A stretch of 64,000 nt of DNA from Heliocidaris erythrogramma (taxonomy: Eukaryota; Echinodermata; Echinoidea; Camarodonta; Echinometridae): the NCBI GenBank assembly GCA_025617745.1, contig CM046858.1, forward strand, positions 39,725,850 through 39,789,849, read 5' to 3'. Shown here piece after piece: positions 42,564 through 54,205 of this stretch (position 1 is its first letter; the number at the start of each line of letters is the position of its first letter). The notes under the pieces were generated by a model. It was not told the origin of the DNA. It worked only from the letters and a program-made list of their open reading frames with translations, and ran no database searches. Made by a program: the position numbers and the translations under genes.

Positions 42564-45500
42564 ATCAGAAGCTTTGCCCCCCCCCCCCCCCCCCACTTTA
42601 AAAAATCCTGGTGCCGCCACTGAGGAGGAGAAGAAAAAGAAAACAAGAAAAAGAAGTAGAAGAAGAAGAAGAAGAAGATCCTCCTCTCTGATATTCCCTC
42701 TTCCTATACATAATCAACATGTAGGGCGGTGTTTGTACACAATCCAAGCCCCTGGTATCAACTTTGCTTGTACATCTTCCGTATAAATTAAAGCTCACTC
42801 GGGCTTCATTCAGTCATGCCGCAGCTTCTGTAGCACGTGGTGTCATATTCGAGTATGTTTCATATCATGTAGCACATAATTTTCTCCCGCGAAAGTGGTC
42901 GCCCTTGGGTTCAACGTACGAAAGTCATTGTAGTCCTGTAGCTTCATTAGACCGCGCGGCGGTCCGAGCTCATGTTCTATCCGCCAAAACAAACGCTGTG
43001 CCATGTATACGGTCGCTCGCAACAATATCGCATTACGCATTTCGACGAGACTCCAACGTGATGCTATAGAAGACTATAAGAAAAATCTTAATCATTAATA
43101 TCCAACAGCGATGCGGGATAAAGTTTGTCAAAGTATCATGTTAGCTATTTTGCGTCGTTTTTACTGAGGTATGAGTGTGTAGGTCGCCATAATCTCACTG
43201 GATAAGAAGATGTTGTTTCCAGAAGCTTATACGTTAGCTGAGAGCATTATTTGGCACGTGGGCAAAGAATGTGCAGTACAGAGTTAAAACATGAAGGCCT
43301 ACTTTAGACACTTTTAAGAACAATCCGCTTTCATCCTTCGCCTTCATATACTTGTAATCTTGCTGAAAGCCATGTCTTAATTCCGACACAAACAAACATT
43401 AATCCGCGGATAATGGTCTATAAAACATATAAATACAGCTTTGGGAAAAGTTTAAACCCAACAAAACGGATGGCACATTCTTTTTGTAACATGTCATGGA
43501 GATAAGGTCATGCAGACCTAGTTTGCAGAGCCTTTTTCTCAGCTTTTGATCAACATCCTTGCGGCTGATTTTCTCTCACTGAACCACTGTGAACTGAAAA
43601 GCTTCATAATCCTCTGAATGTGAAATCCCCACTCTCATCGCCTTGAGCGTCTTTACCGACTCATAAAAGTTTGTTCTTCTTCTTCTTCTTCTTTCTAATT
43701 CTTCTTCTTGTCCTTCTTCCTCTTCTTCTTCTCCCTTTTCTTCTTTTTCTCATTCTTCTTCATCTTTTTTCTCATTCTTCTTCTTTTTCTTCTTCTTCTT
43801 CTTCTTCTTCTTCTTCTTCTTCTTCATCCGATATTTCGTCATATTCGTGCTACAAAAAAAAAACTCAACTCTTCGTCTACTTGTTCCCTTTGTGCACCTA
43901 TTTTTTCTGAACGTTCAGCGTCCAGTTGTGAAATTTACCATTCATGAACACAATCGAAAAGTTCGCTCCCGAAGCTTGCTACATTCACAAGTCTAAGTTC
44001 TGAGAAAGACAAGGATTACTTAATTCTCCTAGTTTAAATTATCAATATAAAATGAAACTCTGTCCTATTGTACTACAGTGTATTTGGATAATATGAGCAA
44101 CTATTTAAAAATATAGAAGCCTTTTTTTTGTAATTAATTAATTAATTACTTTTAAAAAAATAGGTAGATGTATCATGTTTTGGAACCGAAATGTTGATTC
44201 CCATACGCACAGCGCGCACAGAGCGGTCAATACTGAAGTTCAGAGCACCATCATGCAGCTCTGTGATTGGTCAGTTGCCGGAGCAGACCATTGTGTAATG
44301 GATGTAGCATGTTCTAGAACCAAACTGAAAAAGGATGTAGCATGTGTTGGAACCAAAGTCATTTTTTTAAGGCTTTTTTTTTTTACTTTCTCATAGGAAA
44401 TTAACTTTTTTTTATAATGACATTGTATGCAGGAACTGGGAATGAGTACATCCATGCAACAACAACAAAAATCAAGTTTGATAGCAATTCTTTTGTCTTA
44501 GTATATGAATATAAGTATCAAGCAAACAAGTTTAAACACTTTTAAATTTTCCTTGAAGAAGCATTGCTGAAGAATATATGTCACTGTGTGGAATGAACAC
44601 TATTGCTACCAAGGGTTTTTTTTCTCTCTTCCTCTCCCTCTCTCTCCTTTCTTTTTTTTTTTTTTTTTTTTTTTTTTTGCTCTTCCATCCCTACGCGGCC
44701 GCCACCTCACTCTCTTTCTCTTGGACTATTTCTGAATCTTTCTTTTTTTTTCCTCTCTCTCTCTTTCCTTTCTCTGTCTCTCATTCATTTTTTTCTCTTT
44801 TATCCTTACCCACGTTTAATAGTTATGATTATTGACACGGATTATTTATAATTACTTATGTTATTGCTTATTTACTATTATGTATGCTCATCTGATTGTA
44901 TTTTAAATAATTTCATTTGTATATAGTTTTGTTGTATTTTCTGGGGCCCCACGGAAGATCAACTCGTTGAATGGACTACCCTGATTGAATATCAATGAAT
45001 TAAAAATGAATATATGAGGAGTAGTGAGGGCAGCCACGAGCGCCTTGATGGAAGGCTAATGAAATTGAAAAAGATGACTGGTTGACTAGGTGACTAGTTG
45101 CAAAACAAAAATAGATACCACTGACGGCAAAACAACGATGACAGGCTTTAGTTTGGGTGGCAGGAATACTATTATGAAGAAATATAAAAATACAGCAAAT
45201 AACCATACTTTCAACACAATAATAAGCTTTAAAAATCAGCTTCATTGTTTATGGTTCGTGCGGTATTACCACAACACTTAACACGAAATACTAATGGACC
45301 CAATCAGAAAAAAAACTTTACAGTTAAATAGATATTTAGATTAAGCAATTACAATGCTTCTGCAGAGAAGTAATGCCATCATGTACATTAGCATCGCAAT
45401 GCAACAATCGACAATAGTTTGAAACAGGATTGACTCTTATCGAATGCCGAATTTTAATAAGATAGCAGCATTATTATCACGAATATGTTGATCTGTTGGA

Positions 45501-47380
45501 ATAATTCTGTGGCATGTTTAGACACTCATCTATCATAGGTATCATTCCTAAAGCCATAAGGTGAATCCGATTTTGATGTTCAATTTTCTAGTAATCTAAA
45601 TGCAAATGTTAGATTTCTTGGGGCTGATTAATGACTTATGATCTGACGGGTCCCGTCAATATGCGGGAGTATTTGCAGTTCATGAATAACATGGTCCATG
45701 CAATGTAAAACGAAGATTGTAAAAAAAAATGTATGATGTCGAATGAACAGCTAGGGTCAAAGGTCGAAAGGAGAGCGAAAAGTTGTTCAAAGCCACATAG
45801 TCGTAGCATATGGAACTACTACGAATGTCATCATCATCATAAATCTCCCCATGGTCAACTTAACCCATCTCCCTGGTTTCGCTGCTTGCCTGGGAGACCT
45901 CACACATATTAATGGGTAATTCAACCAAAAACTGGTGTCAGCGAATTATGATACAATGTACATGGACACTGGCGATTCAGTACCTCTAAAAACTAATTAG
46001 TACGTGAAGAGATTGTAAGACTTGTTTTTTAGGCTGTTAGACAATCATATCGGAACATAAACGCGTGTATGACTCAAATTCTAATAGATTCTATTATCGA
46101 AAGGGCTGATCAAGTGTTCATTTCCTGTATCACGCCATTAATGCTCGAAGGAGTACCTCGGCTTTTAATAGCTAAGCTACCTGTCCAGTAAAGAGGGACA
46201 CCTTATTTAATTATTCCTTCTTACCTGACTCTTAACTGCTACACCTGGGTCAAGAGAGGTAACTGATGATAAGATAAGATAAGACACGATAAGATGATGT
46301 CAGATAAATAAGATAAGATAAGATGAGCTCAGATAAGATAAGTTAAGACAGGATAGCATATTAAGACATGATATGATAGAATGAGATATGAACGGATAAG
46401 ATTAGATAGGAGACGTAGGATATGATAAGTTAAGTTAGGGTAAGAAAAGATCAGATAAACTAAGACAAGATAATATACGATAAGATACGATAATATACGA
46501 TAAGATACAATAAGTTTAGATAAGATAAGATCAGATCAGATAAGATAAGATAAGATAACAATAAGAACATAAGAAGCGGACTCGGACTTAAACGTGTTCT
46601 TTAAAAGTTAAATCAACAAATAACTTTACAATGGCATCCTCATCTTTACATTCAATTTACATATATTTCCTACTGAATCGGCCCTTAAATGAAGATTTTT
46701 TTTTTAAACCTAATCCACAATGATAATATTTATTGGAATCAAGCTTTCGCTTTCTATTACCATTTCCAGCAATGCAGTGCATTTCGCAGGTTGCATTGGC
46801 GCTTATTTCAACATACGACAAAGTCTGCATCTCCCACTGTACCAGCACGTAGTTTGGCTTTCCTAATTTCCTCTTCCCCTATTTTTCGCGCCCGACAAAA
46901 TGATAAGGGGTTTTCTTGACGCATCATACACTTGCTATGGGGTGATATAATTTTTGAAATCAGACCACGTTTGTGAATCACAAACATTATAGGGTCCCAA
47001 GGCATCCGCTTTTAAACATTGTTGACGGTTTTTATTAACCGAGATTGGAGCGGGGCACGCAATGCGGGCGTCCCAAGAGGGTGATGGTGCCAATCAAATC
47101 CTGTAACCCCCACTGGCGGAATAAGGGGGCACAACTAGCTCGTGCACTACTTTTTAAAAGCAACATTTCTATACCCTAAGTACACAAAAGAAAAATGTGC
47201 CCCCCCCCCCCTTTCAAATGTACGACCCAAAAGACACTTTTTGGAGTGTACATTTTATCACCCTAAAATGGGATAACCATTTTGTTGGCGTGTCAGTAAT
47301 TTATCTCCGGATTGTGCTCTCCTCCCTATACTTGGGTCCATTCTGCCTGATTACCTGTACCCCTTTCTATGTCTCTTTGG

Positions 47381-47413
<33 letters not shown>

Positions 47414-50400
47414 ATCTTTGAAAAGGAAAAATTGTAGAGAGAGGAAGTCATGTTATACGAACTGTGAACGCCGTTTAAAGAGTTTCAATTTACATTAAAA
47501 CTGATTAAACATATCCCCCTTCACTCATTCAAAATAGAGACGCCAATAATCTTAGAGGCTTTGCATTCCTTGCAGCTTGCGCGTCCTTAATTTTATACAA
47601 GTTCATCCCATATTTAAAAAGTCAACACAATAATCGATTCAACCTGCAATTAAGCTCCACAATTTTATATGGATTTATTAGAAGATTGGGTGAATACAAG
47701 ACATATAAGGAGTATAGACATTGGTGATGTGGTAATTTTCAATAATAAGCTTATTCGATATAAAGGAAGTTGTATATACGATAAGAGGTTGTACGACAAA
47801 GGAATTTACAAATTAAAACATATTCTGGAAAACGATGGTAAACTAAAATGTGATAGACACTTTGTCGATTTAGGTGTAGAAGTGAATGACATTGAAAAGA
47901 TCAAGCACCTTTATGCCTGTTTACCCTTTTGTTGGAAAAATAATATTAGAATGGAAGAAAAAAATAATTCTGGAACTGATTTCACTTTGGGAAAGAAAAC
48001 AACTAATATAACTGATGTAAAATCAAAACAAATCTATGTACAACTAATAAAGAAAGATGGATTTAAACCTTTGGTTTTTGAGAGAATTGGAAGGAACTAT
48101 GGTTTTTCCTGCAAGGAAATAGAAAACATATTTTTAAGACTAAGAGAGTGTACACTTAATAGTCGATTAAGAGAGTTTCAGTTCAAACTTATACATAATA
48201 TATTATATACAAACCACCACCTCTTCCGTTTTGGTCTTGTCTCGACTAACTTATGCTCATTTTGCGAAACAGAAGAAGAAACTTTTATTCTATACTTGTG
48301 AATTTGTACAATCAGTGTGGGAAATGTGCACAAGACTTTTAGATTTTGAAATACATAACTATAGTTGGGAGGAAATTCTGTTTGGGAAGGAGGAGAGAAA
48401 TAAAGGAAAACATCAATTAATGAATCACATTCTAATTCTTGTTAAATATCTGATTTATAGAAATAGAGAACTTAAAAAACCACCTTCATTTAATGAAATA
48501 AAGAATGGTATTGTAGGGGATAAAGTAGAAGAAAGGAAATTGGCAGCAATGAGGGGGACTCTTACTATCCATTTTTCTAAATGGGAAAACCTGAATATTA
48601 GACAAACAATTGGAACCCAGAGCCAGTCGTCCACCGGTTAAGGGGGGGGGGGGGGAGGTTGGGTAGGGTAGGGTAGGGTTGTTTGTTGTTTTTTTTTAAA
48701 GAAAACTTTCTCTCAGGTCAACAGTACAAAGGGAGTATAAATTACGACATTGCAAAACAAAATTGTTGCATTATACAACTAGATATGTTTATCTCATTAA
48801 GAATTAAGTTTGTTTTTTTTTTTCTCTGGAAATATGAAATCTTATTTGTATGAGGTATGGAAATTGAACATGTAAGGAAAAAAGGTGGAAACGCTTGTCA
48901 TTAGGAGAATTAAGAGTATATGATTAAGGATATCAATTTATCCGGTTTTTGTTTATGGATTTTTTCTTCAATATTCAAGTAATATTAATTTCTTTTCAAG
49001 CTTTTTGTTAGATGAAAATTTATATTGTTTTAGAATATCATATTTGTAGTATGTGTTATATACGATGATTGTAATTTGTACCATGATTGTAATTTGTTTC
49101 AAGAGAGAAAAGAATAAAAACTGATTATAATTTAAAAAAAAAAAAAAAAAAAAATTAAGCGAACTTCCTCCTCTCCGAAGGTTAATGAACAATGGCCCGT
49201 GTGTTACAAAAGATCACTAACTTTAAATAGTCCACGTTTAAAGAGAAGGTTGAGTTGTGCAAGGGAAAGGTGAAAAATACTTTGTGAGCTTTCTCATTAT
49301 CTTAATGTCATTGTAGAAGAATAACATAGTAGAAACGTCCCCTAAAAGAGAATGCTCTTCAAACGCCATGATATTCAAAATATGACAGGATAAAGCTCTA
49401 AGTTTAGACCAAACATTCATGCTATAGATGTGTGTGTAGTCCCATATACCCATTTCTGTGTGCAGTGCATATGACTTTCAGCAAGATTGAGACCATTTCT
49501 TACAATATACACCAATCAATGTGGTGGCATGATCAGTATCCAACGTACAGGGTGTTCAGACGCTAAAAATCTATACCAAAACGGTATGGCTATACTAGAA
49601 CGGTATAGCTATACGATGAAATTTTGCGTCTGAACGCTGACTAACGAAACGACGTATAGCGAAACGACGTATAGCGAAACGAGGGTCAGAGCATCGTTTC
49701 GAACTAGAACCACTGACCTCTACCACCTGGACGGATCATCGCCCATTCCCGCGCGTGAGAGCACTTGAAGTGGGCGCGGCCATGTTACTCTTCCGAGAGT
49801 GATGTGGTTTATTACACGTTACGCACTGAACATCTGTACTTGCGTGCGCGTTTTGACCATGGGCGTCCGCATGATTGTACACAAATCTGTATTCCAGCTT
49901 TCTCGCGCGTTGATTTTTCAGAAGTGCAACATGGCGGACCACGACTTCACTTCTCTGAGCCAATGAAACGTCCAGGTCGTAGAGGTCAGTGACTAGAACT
50001 CGATAAAGAATCACTGTTCCGTGTCCGTCTGAACGTATGGCGACCATAGAACGGTATAACTGGGCGGGGCTTAACGGGAGCGCGCGTGAAAGGTGGAAGA
50101 GGAAATCCAGGCAGGGGGGCTAGCGGATACCTCGTGATCATAACAACACGCGCAGTGGGAAACTGCGCATATATACCACCTTTTTCTCGACGGTCGCAAT
50201 ATGCGTCTGAACGACCCGTTAGCTATACGATGATTCTTTATACGTCGTTTCTTTATCGAGTTTCGGTATAAACTGAATAGCGTCTGAACAGGGGGTTTAT
50301 CTTTAACAGTTAAGTCGATCGGTAGATAATCTTTTTATCTCACACGTGGCGTCATGTCGATTGCGTCAGTACATACGCTAATCAAGCCTGTGAAGGTTAT

Positions 50401-51452
50401 TATCACCCATACGCCACTTATTAAAAGTAATTTTTGCACTGTTCATTTTGCACTCATTTCTTTAAAACGGTTATCATTCTTTCATAACGCGCAAAAGACT
50501 GTACAGGTCACTGACGCGGTCCTCTGACGTCATCAAAATGACGCATCGTGTAAACCGAACCCCCGGACCGAACTTAGTTCATTGATTATGGGGCATCACG
50601 TGTCAACCTTCTCGTTCCTTAAAATTCAACATATTTATGTAACGAAATGTAAGAAACAAAACATGAAACCAATTTTCTCATTTCCATTTAGTATCTGGAT
50701 TCATTCCGTTAATTCAATTACAAAATTATAGGAATCTGTATGTACAGAGCTTGACAATTCCTCCATTTAAAACAGACGCAAGCACCTATGCCAAACATCA
50801 TTTCTCTAATCTAATGTATGCTAAAAAGAGCTCTGTATATAAAATGCCTTGCTCAAGGGCATAGGTGTCGTACCGCGGATCGAACCTACGACCTGTTTTT
50901 AACCACTCGACCACGACACCTTTTCATAAATAAGCGGACTAACCTTTATGAATACGAGCCAATATCAGGAACAATTCGTATTCCAGATAATGTCAACTAA
51001 ACCAAGAAATGATTATCCGGAGTGATCGATTGAACATCAGATTATGTTTTTTATCCAGTCAATCAATCTACTTAATTCAGCTTATGTTGTTTATAACGAT
51101 CTCCTAGCTGCCCTTCTTTTTATTCGGAATGAAATTTACCCTGTTAATCCAGTAACCAGTCTGTTTAATATTATGTAAACACCAAAAAAATGTGACACCT
51201 TTTCAATACCGTTTTGCACCCCTCCCCCGTCTTCTCTCTCTCTCTCTTTCTCTCTTTCTCTTATATTTCTCTCTTCTTTATATTTTTTCTCTTCCTATCT
51301 CTCTATTGCTCTCTCTCTCTTTCTCTCCCTTATATTTCTCTCTCCTTTATCTTTCCACTTCCTCTCTCTCTCTCTCTTTCTCTCCCTTTCTGTTATATTT
51401 CTCTCTCCGTTATCTTTTCACTTCCCCTCCCTCTCTCTCTCTCTCTCGCTAT

Positions 51453-51499
<47 letters not shown>

Positions 51500-53102
51500 T
51501 AATGTATACACAGGGTAATCACCCACAATCGGATGCGGACCGTTGATGAAGATGCCTTTCTCAACACGGTGAGCTTGGAAATGCTGTAAGTCTTTATTTT
51601 ATTACTATTCTATCTACTATATTAACCGCCTTATGAGTAACACTAGGACTTGCATTTAAACCCTATGAATAGTAATCAGTACAAACCATTATATCATAAT
51701 GCGCTTCCGCAATGATTATTCTGAAAGACATGAAGGATTGAGGGATGATATCTTCAGTCTACAAACTGACAAAACAGATTAAAGTATGGTGTGTGTGGGG
51801 TTTTTTTTTGTCTGCATGTCTAAAGTATAAGTCTTCCTAGTAAATCTACTCTGTATTCATCACCGGACAACTACAATCCAAAAAGAAATATCCTAGAACA
51901 GCTAACCCGGACACTATACCCAAGAGATATACCGCTAGAACAACTACCCGGACACCTACCCAAGAGATCTACCACTAGAAGAACTACCCCCGTAAAAATA
52001 CCCAATAATGATACCCCAGGACAACTATCAATAGGTAATTGCCCGAGGGTAAAAGGGGTAATTTCATGGGGTACTATTTGTCCGGGGTAATTTTCATAGG
52101 GGGCTGTTGTCAAAGGTGGTAATCAGCTCCGGGGGTAGATGTTCTGAGGATAGTCGTTCGGGGTAGTTTCATCATGGTTAATTTATTTTTCTCCGGATAG
52201 TTTTATAGGGTTTATTGTCCTAGGGGTATTTCGCCTTGGGGTTAATCGTCCGTTGGAAATAGTAGCGTATCAGGACAACTACCCCCTGGAAAATTACCCC
52301 GGACAACTACCCCCTGGACAACCACCCCTAGGACAATTACCCCTTATGACAACTGCCCCAGGACATCTACCCTCCCCCGGACAACTATCCCCTGGACAAT
52401 TACCTGGGGTCGTTATCCGGGGGGCTAATTGTCCTGGGGGTAATTGTCCCGGAGGTTAATTGTCCCGGGGGTAATATTCCGGGGGTAGTTGTCCTAGCCT
52501 TCTTTTCTAATTGTTTTAATGCTTTTTCTTTCCTTTCACAATTTAGAGATCTATCGGATAATCATATCGAGACATTCACATCGGAGCACTTCAAAACCCT
52601 CCGGCACCTGACTCTCTTGTAAGTACTTACAAATCAATTAATAAGCAGCAATGAAATGTAATCTGTTGGTTTTTTTTTTTTGGCGAAAACTTGGAATAAT
52701 GTAAGTGACACTTTCGAGTTTTTCGAGCACGGGCTCTAATGATTTAGTTTGCTTCAAGGCTTTGCATATTTTCTTACTGTTGATTAAATTGTGCTGTAAT
52801 AGTCAATTGCTCTGAAATGATGGGGGGAATTAAAATATGAGGTACTCATCTGGAGTGCTGAACCCCCAAACATCCCCTGGTTTTCACTGTTTGTTAGTAT
52901 AATGATAGGTTTACCTAGCGATACAACTTAACTTCATTGATAGCAATTAAAAATATATTCTGAGTGGAGAGAGAGGCTGCAATTTGAGATCTTCATTGGT
53001 AGGCCTATGTAAAATCGCAAAAGTGGTCGAAATCTAAAGTTTCGACTCTGTACAGGATCCCTTATACAAGAGCTTGATAATTTCTGTCTCCCCCCCCCCC
53101 CT

Positions 53103-53134
<32 letters not shown>

Positions 53135-54174
53135 CTTCTCTCTCTCTTTCTCTTTCTATCTCTCTCTTTTTTCTCTCTCTCTCTCTTTACAGACGACTTT
53201 CTCGAAATCACTTCCGGTGTGAGGATACAGACTGCTTCCGGAATCTCGTCAGTCTTCGAGAACTGTAAGTATCTTGATTTTTGTTGTTGCTTTTGTTGAT
53301 GGTTTCTTTGTCATTCATATTGTAGATTTGTTTGCCTTTCACCAATTTTTCTTCTCTCTTTCTGAGAATTCCCATCAGGTGTTCAACCTGTCGACGGACA
53401 GAATCTTTGAAACAAAGGTTTTATCCTCGGAATAAATGGAATATCAATATGGAATGAGACGTAAGAGTAAAGCAGGGACTACAGGAAAAACTAGTCATAT
53501 TGCAGTAGTTCACGAATTGTAGTACGTGACGTTGTAACGGATACTGGTTGTTCATTTTCAACTGTTTCTCGAAGGTCACTTGCTGATTCAGTATGAGACC
53601 CAGGGATCCAACATGTTATGCATCTTCATTTTTATTTTTCCCCCATGCATCATCCAAGGGAAGATCGATTTTCAAAAGCAAACATCAAGTTCCACTATCA
53701 TTTCTCCTTTTCCCGCATGTGAGTGAGGTAAATAAACACAATACCCACCCGAGGGTTTGTTGGTAACCAGCCAGCTGCTCATCCAGAGCTGCTCGGACTT
53801 AATTCACGCCTCCTGGGCCCCGGTGGTATCCAGTGTTCGCTTCGCTGAGAGGGCGGCTGAATTTGAAACAGACAACAGTGTGTCTTACTATTATAAGCCA
53901 GGCGTGATGTGATTTTTCTTTCAGGGGAGCGTTTCATCAAGCGTTTTGTCAGTGATTTTTACCGACAACTGTTATAAGCTACTGAAATCCTTGCATCTGA
54001 TTGGCTGAGAGCAAATTTGTCAGTAAAAATCACTGACAAAACGCTTGATGAAACGCTCCCCTGATGTTCACTTCGACCCCTCTTCCTGTACCATATCTAC
54101 ATTTCTCTCATTTCACTGTCTCCCTTTTCTCTCTCTCTCTCTCCCTCTCTCTCTCTCTCTCACTCCCTATACCC

Positions 54175-54205
<31 letters not shown>

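Larger units (their letters stand above)
28836..46807 (+). other. Start of right contig: second copy of the 18-kb sequence
   Basis: Aligned end to end with 10360-28335. It then continues at 46808 into sequence not found in the left contig. Contains second copies of exons 3, 4 and 5 with no coding difference that I can see, plus all the repeats of the first copy. Confidence 0.95.

Noticed and set aside
10360-46807. True tandem segmental duplication of exons 3-5
   Set aside because: Homology ends exactly at the N gap on both sides, coding parts look identical, and the duplicated order breaks the frame.
47669-48301. Candidate host gene of 210 codons
   Set aside because: Reverse-transcriptase C-terminal/zf-RVT similarity, target-site duplication and poly-A tail show it is a LINE remnant.
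49736-50047. 103-codon minus-strand frame in a GC-rich stretch
   Set aside because: Inside a palindromic DNA element; no recognisable domain, GC-rich sequence opens frames by chance.
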